In this document: in pieces, positions 35,601 to 45,775 of the stretch
Layout: each line of letters begins with the position of its first letter
Numbering within the stretch: the stretch's first letter is position 1
Assembly: GCA_963700045.1 (NCBI GenBank)
Contig: CAVOWK010000032.1
Span: forward strand, 262,305 to 326,304
DNA length: 64,000 nt
Direction: 5' to 3'
Origin: RPQJ01 sp963700045
Lineage (GTDB): Bacteria > Pseudomonadota > Gammaproteobacteria > Steroidobacterales > Steroidobacteraceae
The notes under the pieces: model-generated
What the model was told of the DNA's origin: nothing
What the model saw: the letters and a program-made list of their open reading frames with translations, nothing else
Database searches by the model: none
Translations under genes and position numbers: made by a program

Positions 35601-36209
35601 GTGCGGCAGGCGTGCCAGCACCTTGCGCACAAGCGTTCCGATGACCTGTCGCGGGCACCGTACACGATCACCATCAACGTCTCGACGACGACGATCAACG
35701 ACGAGCAGTTCCTCGATTTCGTCATCGCCGAGATGGCCACTGCGGACCTGAGCCCCGGCGCGCTGTGCTTCGAGTTGACCGAAAGCACGGCCATGTCCAG
35801 CCTCGCCGCGGCGACGCGCTTCATCCACGAGCTGCGCAAACGCGGCTGCAAGTTCTCGCTCGACGATTTCGGCAGCGGACTGTCGTCGTTCCTGTTCCTG
35901 AAGAACCTGCCGGTGGACTACATCAAGATCGACGGCAGCTTCGTGCAGAACGTGGCACAGGACGTCATCGACCGCAGCATGGTCGAGGCCATTGCCCAGA
36001 TCGGCCGCACCATGGGCATCGCCACCATCGCCGAGCGCGTGGACTCCGCCGAGGTGCTGAATCAACTGGCTGAACTCGGCGTGCAGTACGCTCAGGGTCA
36101 CTACATCGCTTCGCCGCAGCCGGTCGAAGCGCTCGCGTCGCTCGTGGCCTCCGCGCCCGCAGCCCCGATGGCACGGCCGGGAGCCGACTTCGACCTCAAG
36201 GTCGGCTGA
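32616..36209 (+). CDS. PAS-PAS-GAF-PAS-PAS-GGDEF-EAL cyclic-di-GMP enzyme
   Basis: A 1197-residue cytosolic signalling protein: short helical start, PAS (about 70-185), PAS (195-315), GAF (325-480), PAS (490-610), PAS (620-740), GGDEF (about 750-915), EAL (about 935-1180). The cyclase motif GGDEF is intact near residue 830, with an inhibitory-site RTSD five residues earlier. The phosphodiesterase domain has ELL for EAL near 960, INVS, LTEST, DDFGSG near 1083 and YIKIDG; the usual AEGVE loop reads AERVD. It can probably make cyclic-di-GMP and may degrade it. Two cyclic-di-GMP riboswitches lie 12-14 kb away. Confidence 0.93.
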   Translation: MSLHPLLKQQFDESREDDGLLDLRKLLHTISAAYAEWDEERNGVVRSMRLLADETSAFTREVRESAAAQLQVVLDHVKDAIITVDGTGRIETLNTTGERVFGYGEQDVRGSELDLLIPSLASHPRIVETLEELSASAENTQADLKPRETRGRHQNGTLFDAEIGVSKVRLDSRELFVVCMRETTARKASEAAIRESEARYRTLVENAPEAIVVLDMDAGRFVECNENAVRFFKMTRDELLAVGPEQISPPTQQDGSPSFGVARGYIERALAGDAPGFEWLHRDALGHDIPCEVRLVRLPSSGRRLIRGSIIDITERKRSELLSAGDRRVFERITSNADLNVTLEAITETAERVTPDALCTVSVYEAETNTLHHVAGMRLPQDYLSAKRRLEIGPRNGSCAAAIFLHRQVIVAEITRDALWEHLRAPAVEAGLRACWSTPVRASDGRMLGTVALYFKQPRSPLRRDFELMGRLTALAAIAIERKRSEEALRHSEAQYRSLFENVIEGVYRSTVKGRFEAVNPALAHMLGYGTVEDLLTVVDMATLFTDSNERDHVIATLHRDGVVREAECQLRRRDGTQVTVLINARVIRGEESAITGYEGTITDITVRKRAELQLYEEKEKAQVTLQSIGDAVITTDAGGCVEYLNPVAEELTGWDSQEAQGRPIAEVFHVISETTRQPVDSPITRCLREGRMVEMTEPSLLVNRRGHEISMQDSAAPIRDRAGRLIGVVMVFHDVSQERRLQRALSYQATHDALTGLINRREFEHRINETLQGSRSDRETRHVVLYLDLDQFKVVNDTCGHQAGDRLLKQVTSVLQTRIRTSDTLARLGGDEFGVLLLDCSLDMAQRIAEGLRQAIRDFRFVWQDRIMNVGVSIGLAEMSGDAETLSTIMSAADVACYAAKESGRNRVHTYNQGHAPDRLREMQWVSRINRACEEDRLELHCQPIVAIRAGTEAFRQFELLLRMRDENGQLVHPAEFIPAAERFNLMPALDRWVVRQACQHLAHKRSDDLSRAPYTITINVSTTTINDEQFLDFVIAEMATADLSPGALCFELTESTAMSSLAAATRFIHELRKRGCKFSLDDFGSGLSSFLFLKNLPVDYIKIDGSFVQNVAQDVIDRSMVEAIAQIGRTMGIATIAERVDSAEVLNQLAELGVQYAQGHYIASPQPVEALASLVASAPAAPMARPGADFDLKVG

Positions 36210-36672
36210 GTCCTCACGTACCCCGCTTCGACCGGAGCGGTCACGCAGCACGTAGCCCCAGTTCCAGTCTTCCTTCGCGCCCCGAAGTCTCACGCGCCTC
36301 GTGAATCGCGCGGAGGAACCGCACGATTCACGGCGAACCTTGCTCGAGCGGGTGTTCGGCGATGGTGCCAGCGGCTGGTCGGATGGGTTTACGCCGCCTC
36401 ACACCAACGCTCGAGCTGCGGCGTTCGACACGGGGCGCGAAGGAAGACTGGAACTGGGGCTACGTGCTGGTGTTGGCGCCCTTGGCCGGTACGTACTTGT
36501 CCGCCGATGCCCGTGTCACTGCAACCCCGTGGCTCGCCGTTGCAGCGGGCTCGGCCTTGGTCCGTGCTCCGTGTCGAACGCCGCAGCTCGAGCGCAGGAG
36601 CGAAGCGGCACTGCTGCCAAGTCGGTGCTGCGCTGACACCATCGCTTCGGTCCCGCTCGAGCAAGGGTCGCC

Positions 36673-36694
36673 GCAAACAAGCTTGCTTGTTTGC
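36673..36694. repeat. Perfect 10-bp palindrome inside the repeat nest
   Basis: GCAAACAAGC, TT, GCTTGTTTGC. With a 2-nt spacer it is a near-perfect palindrome and the only AT-richer part of the block. Confidence 0.8.
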
Positions 36695-36794
36695 GATGCG
36701 CGGGAGACTTCGGAGCGCGGACCAAGGCCGAGCCCGCTGCAACGGCGAGCTGGCGTTGCTTCCTGGCAGCGATAAACGACCTGCGCGCCGTGCG

Positions 36795-36820
36795 ACCTCT
36801 CCCATTGACACGGGAGAGGT
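36795..36820 (-). terminator. Hairpin after typA
   Basis: ACCTCTCCC pairs with GGGAGAGGT around an 8-nt loop, 20 bp past the typA stop. The stem is identical to that after dsbB (17086-17111) but the loop differs. No U run. Confidence 0.5.
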
Positions 36821-36840
36821 GACCGCACGACCGACGAGAC

Positions 36841-38676
36841 TTACTCGGCCTCGGAGGCCCGACCCGAACGCTTGCGGTCCTGCTCCTTGAGCGCCCGCTT
36901 GCGGATGCGGATCGACGACGGCGTGATCTCGACCAGCTCGTCGTCCTCGATGAACTCCATCGCCTGCTCGAGCGTGTAGCGGATCGGCGTCGTCAGCACG
37001 ATGTTCTCGTCCTTGCCGGCCGCCCGCATGTTCGTGAGTTTCTTGCCCTTGAGCGGGTTCACGACCAGGTCGTTCTCACGGCTGTGTATGCCGATGATCT
37101 GGCCTTCGTAGACCTCGTCGCCGTGCGCGCACATCAGCTTGCCGCGCTCCTGCAGGTTGAAGAGCGAATAGCCGAGCACGGTGCCCTGCCCATTCGAGAT
37201 CATCACGCCGTTCTGGCGACTCGCGATCTCGCGCTCGGACACCGGGGCGTAGTGATCGAACACGTGGAACAGCAGGCCGAGCCCGGAGGTCATCGTGCGG
37301 AACTCGGTCTGGAAGCCGATCAGGCCACGCGCCGGGATGATGTAGTCGAGACGCACGCGGCCCTTGCCGTCCGGGTGCATCGCCTGCAGCAGGCCGCCAC
37401 GGCTGCCGAGCGCCGTCATCACGGCGCCCTGGCTCGAGTCTTCGATGTCGACCGCGAGCACTTCGTACGGCTCGTTCTTGACGCCGTCGATCTCCTTGAT
37501 CACGACGCGCGGACGCGAGACGGCAATCTCGTAGCCTTCGCGGCGCATGTTCTCGAGCAGCACGCCGAGGTGCAGTTCGCCGCGGCCGTAGACCTGGTAC
37601 TTGTCCGGGTCGTCCGTTTCCTCGACGCGCAGCGCGACGTTGGTGAGCGCCTCGCGGAACAGTCGCTCGCGGATCTGGCGGCTCGTCAGGTACTTGCCTT
37701 CGCGACCGGCGAACGGCGAGGTGTTGACCTCGAACGTCATGCCGATCGTCGGCTCGTCCACCACCAGCGGCGGCAGCGCCTCGGGTTGTGCCGGATCACA
37801 GATCGTGTCCGAAACCGCGGGAATCTCGATTCCGGCGAACGCGACGATGTCGCCCGCACTGGCGGAATCGACTTCCATGCGGTTCAGGCCATGGAAGCCG
37901 AGCACCTGCGAGATCTTCTCGGTGCGCGCATGCCCCGTGCGGTCGACGACCGTGACGGTCTGGCCACGCCTGATGACGCCGCGCTTGATGCGGCCGATGC
38001 CGATCGCGCCGACGTAGCTCGAGTAATCGAGCTGCGACACCTGTAACTGCAGCGGACCGTTCGGATCGACGTCCGGCGGCGAGCAGTGCTTGATGATCGT
38101 CTCGAACAGCACCTTCATGTCGCCGCCACGGTGCGCGGGATCGTAGGTCGCGAAACCCTGGATGGCCGACGCGTAGACGACCGGGAAGTCGAGCTGCGCT
38201 TCGGTGGCGCCGAGGCGGTCGAACAGGTCGAACGTCTGGTCCAGCACCCAGTTGGGGCGGGCCTCGTGACGGTCGATCTTGTTGATGACCACGATCGGCC
38301 GCAGGCCGTGCGCGAACGCCTTCTGCGTGACGAATCGCGTCTGCGGCATCGGGCCGTCGACGGCGTCGACCAGCAGCAGCACGGAGTCGACCATCGACAG
38401 CACGCGCTCCACTTCGCCGCCGAAGTCCGCGTGTCCCGGGGTGTCGACGATGTTGATCCGGTACTCGTTCCACTTGATGGCCGTGTTCTTGGCCAGGATG
38501 GTGATGCCGCGCTCTTTTTCGAGCGCATTCGAGTCCATGACGCGTTCAGGCACGACCGTCCGGGCGTCGAACGTGCCGGATTGCTTCAGGAGCTGGTCGA
38601 CAAGGGTGGTCTTGCCGTGGTCGACATGCGCGATGATCGCGATGTTGCGAAGGTACTGCGTGGGGTTCGAGGACAC
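36841..38676 (-). CDS. typA: Ribosome-associated GTPase TypA/BipA
   Basis: A 611-residue translational GTPase that aids 50S assembly and stress or cold adaptation. G motifs are HVDHGKTT, the switch sequence with RGITILAKN, DTPGHADFGGEV and NKIDR; elongation-factor domains and the TypA-specific C-terminal domain follow. Length fits the family. It stands alone on the minus strand, facing the GGDEF-EAL gene across the inverted-repeat nest. Confidence 0.97.
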   Translation of the reverse strand: MSSNPTQYLRNIAIIAHVDHGKTTLVDQLLKQSGTFDARTVVPERVMDSNALEKERGITILAKNTAIKWNEYRINIVDTPGHADFGGEVERVLSMVDSVLLLVDAVDGPMPQTRFVTQKAFAHGLRPIVVINKIDRHEARPNWVLDQTFDLFDRLGATEAQLDFPVVYASAIQGFATYDPAHRGGDMKVLFETIIKHCSPPDVDPNGPLQLQVSQLDYSSYVGAIGIGRIKRGVIRRGQTVTVVDRTGHARTEKISQVLGFHGLNRMEVDSASAGDIVAFAGIEIPAVSDTICDPAQPEALPPLVVDEPTIGMTFEVNTSPFAGREGKYLTSRQIRERLFREALTNVALRVEETDDPDKYQVYGRGELHLGVLLENMRREGYEIAVSRPRVVIKEIDGVKNEPYEVLAVDIEDSSQGAVMTALGSRGGLLQAMHPDGKGRVRLDYIIPARGLIGFQTEFRTMTSGLGLLFHVFDHYAPVSEREIASRQNGVMISNGQGTVLGYSLFNLQERGKLMCAHGDEVYEGQIIGIHSRENDLVVNPLKGKKLTNMRAAGKDENIVLTTPIRYTLEQAMEFIEDDELVEITPSSIRIRKRALKEQDRKRSGRASEAE

Positions 38677-38902
38677 TTGGTGCGCCAGGGGCCCGGAGGG
38701 GCCCGAAAAAGGGCGCGAAGTATAGCGGATTCAGCCCGCGATTGCTGCGCTGCAGAAAGGCAGCCGCCCCGCCCGCTTCAGCGGGAGGGCCGGGGCGAGG
38801 GACGTCGCTGCAGGGCCCCGCAGCGAAGGGCGCTCGCCTGCGATCCACGCGATCTCCCGTTGACGCACGGGGAGATGAAGCCCTTGCAGGGACTTACAGG
38901 CA
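38677..38902. other. 226-bp spacer with GC hairpins
   Basis: The typA upstream spacer contains no gene. It has several GC stems such as CCCGC/GCGGG near 38770 and a CGCTGCAGGGCCCCGCAGCG palindrome near 38808. No clear promoter or known RNA motif is visible. Confidence 0.5.
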
Positions 38903-39541
38903 CTACTTCGGTTCCTGCGCCGGCATCGACTGCACCGCCTGCCCTGTTGCGTCCTTCGCCGGCGCGGGTTTCTGTGCCGAGGGCGGGTCGCCGATCACGA
39001 CGGGAATTGCAAAGGCGCGCGTCTCCGTCTGTACTTTCGTCGACATCTTGGCGATCACGCCGAGGTAATAGAGACCCGGGTTGTCGCCCTGGACCAGCAC
39101 CTTGCTCGCATACGACTGCCCGTGTTCGACCGGCGCAAACGCTGCGGTCTTCGCGCCGACGATCGTCAGGCCGGGCGCTTCGGTGATCTCCACCTCGAGC
39201 TTGTCCGCAGGCAGCCGTGCGGAGAATGTCATCTCGACCTCGAACGGCTGGCCCAATTCCGGCTTCGCCAGCAGGTCGTACTGCATGTCGACTGGCGCCG
39301 TGGTCTTGCTGTCCACCACCGCCGCCGCCAGGCGCGCGTGCTTTTCGTCCGCGTTGGCGGGCGGCGCGGCCGGAGCGGTCTTGTCCGCCTTTGCCTTCTC
39401 GCCCTTCGCTGCCGCAGCCTGTTCGTCCTTGCCGCCACCGCAACCCGTCACCAGCGCAATCGCCAGCAGCGTGACAGCTCCGGTGCCGGCCAAACGCCGG
39501 AAGCCGGTGATCCGGACATCGTCATTCAACATCGTGCGCAT
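38903..39541 (-). CDS. Lipoprotein of unknown function
   Basis: A 212-residue predicted lipoprotein: hydrophobic segment then lipobox LVTGC (Cys about 34), followed by a Gly/Lys/Ala linker and a beta-rich domain (GQPFEVEMTFSARLP, LEVEITEAPGL) that looks immunoglobulin-like. The C-terminus is Pro/Ala-rich. No family recognised. I chose the ATG at 39541; an open extension to 39589 overlaps the neighbour's last codons. It lies 28 bp after the metallopeptidase gene on the same strand. Confidence 0.75.
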   Translation of the reverse strand: MRTMLNDDVRITGFRRLAGTGAVTLLAIALVTGCGGGKDEQAAAAKGEKAKADKTAPAAPPANADEKHARLAAAVVDSKTTAPVDMQYDLLAKPELGQPFEVEMTFSARLPADKLEVEITEAPGLTIVGAKTAAFAPVEHGQSYASKVLVQGDNPGLYYLGVIAKMSTKVQTETRAFAIPVVIGDPPSAQKPAPAKDATGQAVQSMPAQEPK

Positions 39542-39569
39542 GCCTGCCTCTGGGTTCCGTGGGACCGTG

Positions 39570-41288
<1,719 letters not shown>

Positions 41289-41385
41289 GAAGGCACCGGG
41301 CAGGTCTGCAGGGTCGGGCCTTGAAGAATATCACGCGTCCCCTGCCGTGCGCCCGGCGCTTGCCGGCCTGCGGCGAGCAGTGAAC

Positions 41386-42396
41386 CTAATTGCGCGTCAG
41401 GCCCGGTTCGCGCTGCAGCCGGTATTCCCAGTCCAGTTGATTGCGGACGATCGTCTCGAGGTCGTCGAACCGCGGCGTCCACCCCAGCACCTGACGGATT
41501 CGTTCGGCTCGGGCGACGAGGGACGGCGGATCACCGGCCCGGCGCGGGCTCTCGACGACAGGCAGCGACCGGCCGTCATTGACGTGCTCCACCATCTTCA
41601 CGACTTCGCGCACGCTGTAGCCATGGCCGTACCCGCAGTTGAGCGTGGTCGACGCACCGCCCCTGTCCAGGTAATCAAGTGCGCTCAGGTGCGCCGAGGC
41701 GAGGTCCTCGACATGGATGTAGTCGCGCACCCCGGTGCCGTCCGGCGTCGGATAGTCGGTGCCGAAGATCGCCAGCGAGGGCCGTGCGCCGGCGGCCACC
41801 TGGCACGCCACCTTGACCAACAGCGTCGCCGTCGGCGCGCTGTGCCCGATGCGCCCGCCCGGGTCGCTGCCCGCAACGTTGAAATAGCGCAGCACCACGT
41901 ACCGCAGTTTCGCGGACGCCGCCGCGAGGTCGCGCAGCATCCACTCGCTCATCAGCTTCGACGTGCCATACGGATTGATCGGCACGGTCGGTGAGTCTTC
42001 GCGCGCGAGACCCTCGGCGGGAATGCCGTAGACCGCGGCCGTCGACGAGAACACGAAGCGGCGCACGCCCGCGATGTCGCATTGCTCGAGCAGGTTGCGC
42101 GTCGCGCAGGTGTTGTTGCGGTAGTACTTGAGCGGGTCGGACACCGACTCCGGCACGATCGTGTGCGCCGCGAAGTGCAGCACGGTGTCGATGGCATGCT
42201 CCTGCAGGACTCGCGCCACGAGATCGTGATCGCTGGTGTCGCCGACGATCAGCGGCGCGCCGAGCACGGCGCTGCGGTAACCCGTCGAGAGGTTGTCGAG
42301 GACCACGACACGCTCGCCGCGCTCGACGAGCTGGCGGACCGTGTGGCTGCCGATGTAACCGGCGCCGCCGGTGACGAGTATGGACGCAGATGACAC
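41386..42396 (-). CDS. galE: UDP-glucose 4-epimerase
   Basis: A 336-residue short-chain dehydrogenase-fold enzyme interconverting UDP-glucose and UDP-galactose. NAD motif TGGAGYIGSH, catalytic Ser in FSSTAAVYG, YxxxK in YGTSK, and family segments PINPYG, LRYFNVAG and GTGVRDYIHVEDLA are present. It supplies sugar nucleotides for surface polysaccharide, and the other polysaccharide genes are 10 kb away. Confidence 0.95.
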   Translation of the reverse strand: MSSASILVTGGAGYIGSHTVRQLVERGERVVVLDNLSTGYRSAVLGAPLIVGDTSDHDLVARVLQEHAIDTVLHFAAHTIVPESVSDPLKYYRNNTCATRNLLEQCDIAGVRRFVFSSTAAVYGIPAEGLAREDSPTVPINPYGTSKLMSEWMLRDLAAASAKLRYVVLRYFNVAGSDPGGRIGHSAPTATLLVKVACQVAAGARPSLAIFGTDYPTPDGTGVRDYIHVEDLASAHLSALDYLDRGGASTTLNCGYGHGYSVREVVKMVEHVNDGRSLPVVESPRRAGDPPSLVARAERIRQVLGWTPRFDDLETIVRNQLDWEYRLQREPGLTRN

Positions 42397-42457
42397 GTGC
42401 TGACCCTTCTTTCAGACTCAATACCGTAACGCCTGACTCTCGAAAGCACAGGCACAG

Positions 42458-42485
42458 GCCAGCACCTCGGCGATCGGGTGCTGGC
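42458..42485. terminator. Hairpin between srkA and galE
   Basis: GCCAGCACC (42458-42466) pairs with GGTGCTGGC (42477-42485), 10-nt loop. It lies downstream of srkA and upstream of galE, so it may end srkA transcription. No clear U run. Confidence 0.45.
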
Positions 42486-42557
42486 TGCAATTGTAGCGAA
42501 GCTCATTCTGCGCAGGCGGCGGTGCCCATTCTGTGCGCAAGCTCGCAAAGTGCCCGG

Positions 42558-43532
42558 CTACGAAAACGGCTCTTCCATGGCCGAAACCTGCTCCCGCAGG
42601 TTCAGCACGTGTTGCTCCCAGTATTTCGGCTCCTGGAACCAGGGGAATGCGCGCGGGAAGGCCGGGTCGTCCCAGCGCCGGGCCAGCCATCCGGCGTAGT
42701 GCATGATGCGCAGGGTGCGCAGGGGCTCGATCAGCGTAGCCTCATGCTGATCGAAGTCGGCGAACTCCTGGTAGCCCTCGACGATGTCGTCCAGCTGGGC
42801 GCGCATTTCCTCCGGCCGCCCCGACAGCAGCATCCACAGGTCCTGCACCGCGGGTCCGGTCATGCAGTCGTCGAGGTCGACGAAATGCGGGCCCTTCTCG
42901 GTCCACAGCACGTTGCCCGGGTGGCAGTCGCCGTGGAGGCGCAGCGTGCGCAGCGGCATCGCCTCCTCGAAGCGCTGCTCGACCAGGCTCAACACGTCCT
43001 CGGCCAGCGATTCGTAGGCCACTTCGAGGTGCGACGGAATCCATCCGGAGTCGAGCAGATAATCGGCCGTCTCCTGCCCCAGCACGCGCCAGTCCAGGCG
43101 CGGTCGATGGCGAAACGCGCGCGTACGCCCGATCGCGTGGATGCGCGCCAGGAAGCGACCCATCCACTGGCGGTCGTCCCTGGTGCCGAGTTCGGGCCAG
43201 CGCCCGCCCGCCCGGGGATATACGGCGTAGCGGAATCCTTCGTGTTTGAAGAGACTGCGTCCATCGTGGACGTCCGGCGCGATGACCGGGATCTCCGCGC
43301 GCGCGAGTTCGAGCGCGAACTCGTGCTCCTCGAGGATCGCAGCATCTGGCCAGCGTTCGGGGCGATAGAATTTCACGACGACCGGGGTGCTGTCCTCCCG
43401 GCCAACCTGGTAGACGCGGTTCTCGTAACTGTTGAGCGCCAGGATGCGGCCGTCGCAGCGGTGCCCGAGCGCCTCGACCGCACTGACGACGACGTCGGGG
43501 GTCAGCGCGGAGTACGGGTGCGGGGCATTCAT
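42558..43532 (-). CDS. srkA: Stress-response kinase SrkA (YihE family)
   Basis: A 324-residue aminoglycoside-phosphotransferase-fold Ser/Thr kinase that protects cells from envelope and oxidative stress in E. coli. Family motifs are LNSYENRVYQVG, VVKFYRPERW with the ATP lysine, catalytic LRLHGDCHPGNVLW and metal-binding FVDLDDCMTGPAVQDLWML. It is divergent from the glrK gene, with 44 bp between starts. Confidence 0.93.
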   Translation of the reverse strand: MNAPHPYSALTPDVVVSAVEALGHRCDGRILALNSYENRVYQVGREDSTPVVVKFYRPERWPDAAILEEHEFALELARAEIPVIAPDVHDGRSLFKHEGFRYAVYPRAGGRWPELGTRDDRQWMGRFLARIHAIGRTRAFRHRPRLDWRVLGQETADYLLDSGWIPSHLEVAYESLAEDVLSLVEQRFEEAMPLRTLRLHGDCHPGNVLWTEKGPHFVDLDDCMTGPAVQDLWMLLSGRPEEMRAQLDDIVEGYQEFADFDQHEATLIEPLRTLRIMHYAGWLARRWDDPAFPRAFPWFQEPKYWEQHVLNLREQVSAMEEPFS

Positions 43533-43576
43533 TGCTTCGATTGTACGGGGTCACGTACCCTTCCCGGCACTTCGCC

Positions 43577-45046
43577 ATGACACGCTTCCCCTTCCGCCCC
43601 CGCTCCCTCACCGGCCTGATTCTGCTCGGCTTCGTCATCGTTGCCCTGCCCGCCCTGCTCGGCACCATCAGCGCCGCCATCGAAATGCGCAATTTGTCGG
43701 CCGCGAGCGAACGCCTGGTGGTCAATGGCGTGGCCGCCACGCAGTACACGCAGGCCCTCGTGCGACAGGTTTCGTCGCTCGAAAGGACAGCGCGGCTCTA
43801 CCAGATCATTCCGCGCCCGACCCTGCTCGACACCTTCCGGCAGAACCGCGACCTGCTTCTCAGGACGCTGGACGATTTCTCGGCGCTGACGGGCGGCAAC
43901 GACGAGCGCGCACGAGTCATCGAGAGGATGCGCGGCACTATCGACCTGATCGCGCGTGCCCTCGAGTCGCAGTCATCCGCGGGCATCTCGCGCACGCTGC
44001 GCGAATTCACCGCGCTGGCACGCGATGCCGGGCAGCTCTCGAACCTGGCAAGCGCACAGACTGACCGGGAACTGAAACAGCTCCAGGCCGAGACCGAGAA
44101 GGTTCGGCGCCGCCTGTACTGGCAGTCGCTCGCTCTGGTCCCGATCACCGTCGCGCTGATCGTGATGTTCGCGCTGGTCCTGGCGCGACCGATCCGCCAG
44201 ATCGACGCGGTGATCAGTTCGATCGGGCACGGGCAGCTGAGCGAACCCGTCAGGGTGCAGGGACCTTCCGACCTGCAGGCACTCGGTCGGCAACTCGAGT
44301 GGCTCAGGGTACGGCTGCAGGACATCGCCGAGGAGCGCAACCGATTCCTGCGCCACATGTCGCACGAGCTGAAGACGCCGCTCGCCAACATCCGCGAAGG
44401 CACCGAACTGCTGATGGAGGGCGCGGTCGGCTCGCTCAATGGCGAGCAGCGCGAAGTAGCTGGGATCCTGCGCGACAACAGCCTGCGGCTGCAGCGCCTG
44501 ATCGAGAACCTGCTGTCCTACAGCGAGTGGCAGGCGAAGCGCAGCGACCTGGAGGTCGGTGAGATTCGCCTGTTGCCGCTCGTGAAGTCCGCGATCGAGA
44601 CCTACCAGTTGCCGCTCAATGCGCACCGCCTGCGACTCGACCTGCAAGTGCCGGATCTCACGCTGGCCGCGGACCGCGAAAAACTGCAGCTGATCCTCGA
44701 CAACCTGATCTCGAACGCCGTCAAGTTCACGCCGGACGGCGGTACGATCACATTGCGCGCGGCCTATGACGGGGCGGGCAAGAACCTCGTGCTGGACGTT
44801 GCCGATACGGGGCCGGGAGTACCGCTGGAAGAACGTCCGCGGATCTTCGCGGCGTTCTACCAGGGTGCCACACCTCAGGGTGGACTCGTCCGAGGCACGG
44901 GCATCGGACTGTCCGTGGTGCAGGAATTCGTGCTTGCGCATGGCGGCAGCGTCGAGATCGTCGACGGTGAGTTTCCGGGTGCCCACTTCCGCGTGCGGTT
45001 ACCTCTTACCCCCACTCCGGCGGTGGGCGGGACAAGGCTGGGGTGA
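43577..45046 (+). CDS. glrK: Sensor histidine kinase GlrK/QseE-like
   Basis: A 489-residue inner-membrane kinase: membrane segment (about 13-35), periplasmic helical domain (36-185), second membrane segment (about 188-210), HAMP, H box FLRHMSHELKTPLANIREG, N box NLISNAVKFT, G1 VADTGPGVP and G2 GTGIGLSVVQE. The gene order glrK-qseG-glrR matches enterobacteria, where the system responds to envelope stress. The ATG at 43577 is chosen over a longer frame that begins in the srkA promoter. Confidence 0.9.
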   Translation: MTRFPFRPRSLTGLILLGFVIVALPALLGTISAAIEMRNLSAASERLVVNGVAATQYTQALVRQVSSLERTARLYQIIPRPTLLDTFRQNRDLLLRTLDDFSALTGGNDERARVIERMRGTIDLIARALESQSSAGISRTLREFTALARDAGQLSNLASAQTDRELKQLQAETEKVRRRLYWQSLALVPITVALIVMFALVLARPIRQIDAVISSIGHGQLSEPVRVQGPSDLQALGRQLEWLRVRLQDIAEERNRFLRHMSHELKTPLANIREGTELLMEGAVGSLNGEQREVAGILRDNSLRLQRLIENLLSYSEWQAKRSDLEVGEIRLLPLVKSAIETYQLPLNAHRLRLDLQVPDLTLAADREKLQLILDNLISNAVKFTPDGGTITLRAAYDGAGKNLVLDVADTGPGVPLEERPRIFAAFYQGATPQGGLVRGTGIGLSVVQEFVLAHGGSVEIVDGEFPGAHFRVRLPLTPTPAVGGTRLG

Positions 45047-45141
45047 GGACGAGCGCCGTGCCCGGCCGATCCTTGATTCGGACTATCATTCAGGGCTTGC
45101 ACCGCGCGGGTACTTCCATTCTCCGGCAGCTTTGCCACGCA

Positions 45142-45759
45142 ATGACACTCATCCTGCAACCGACCCTCCGTAAAGCGCTCGTAACCATTGCCGCGATCGC
45201 CCTGACCGCATGCGCGGGCCTGCAATCTGCCAGCAGGCAAGGCGCGCCCGGCCAGCCCGCTGCAGCGCCTGCGCCCAAGCCGCCCGGTGCCGCTTCGTAT
45301 TTCGAAGTGCTCGACCTCATGGCGCCCGGCGACGCCGTCCGCCAGTCGACCGAACTGGCTTCGACGCTGACCCAGGCACAGCAGAATCCGACCTCATCGA
45401 ATCGCCTGCGTCATGCGATTGCGCTCGGCGCAGCCGGTCACTCGTCGAGCAATCCTGTCGAGGCCCGGCGACTCATTACCGAACTGCTCGCCGGCCAGCA
45501 CGACCTGACGCCGCAGGAGGTCTCGCTTGCCAACGCTTTCCTGCGTGAATTCGACGCGCGGGTTGCGCTGTATGCCGACCTGGCGCGGCAGCGCGAGGAA
45601 TCGGAGCGCCAGATGAAATCGATGGGCGCGGACGAAGACCGCCGCTACAGCGCGCTGAATGCCGAGACGCAGCGGTTGAAGAAGGCGCTGGCAGAAGCCG
45701 AGCGCAAGCTCGAGGCCGTCGCGGAAATGGAGCGTACCCTCACACCGGAAAGCCAGTGA
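45142..45759 (+). CDS. qseG: QseG-like outer-membrane lipoprotein
   Basis: A 205-residue lipoprotein with lipobox IALTAC (Cys 24), a Pro/Ala linker and a C-terminal coiled coil (about 145-200, MKSMGADEDRRYSALNAETQRLKKAL spread over those residues). QseG of E. coli binds GlrK/QseE in the periplasm and modulates it. Sequence similarity is low in this family, so the call rests on position between glrK and glrR, size and topology. Confidence 0.78.
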   Translation: MTLILQPTLRKALVTIAAIALTACAGLQSASRQGAPGQPAAAPAPKPPGAASYFEVLDLMAPGDAVRQSTELASTLTQAQQNPTSSNRLRHAIALGAAGHSSSNPVEARRLITELLAGQHDLTPQEVSLANAFLREFDARVALYADLARQREESERQMKSMGADEDRRYSALNAETQRLKKALAEAERKLEAVAEMERTLTPESQ

Positions 45760-45775
45760 GCACCTGACCTTGGCC

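Larger units (their letters stand above)
36210..36840. repeat. Gene-free 631-bp nest of interlocking inverted repeats
   Basis: No credible gene lies here. Perfect or near-perfect inverted pairs are: A, 36 bp (36248-36283 with 36432-36467); B, 26 bp (36408-36433 with 36569-36594); C, 38 bp with one mismatch (36533-36570 with 36712-36749); D, a 10-bp hairpin (36673-36694); E, 15 bp (36338-36352 with 36652-36666) plus an adjoining 16-bp pair with few mismatches (36359-36374 with 36631-36646). B1 abuts A2, and C1 abuts B2, so the pairs are linked in a chain. A terminator-like hairpin closes the block at the typA end. Confidence 0.85.

Noticed and set aside
36301..36890. Open frames of 110-140 codons in the inverted-repeat nest
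   Set aside because: They translate the repeats on both strands, share phrases only because of the repeats, and lack ribosome sites.
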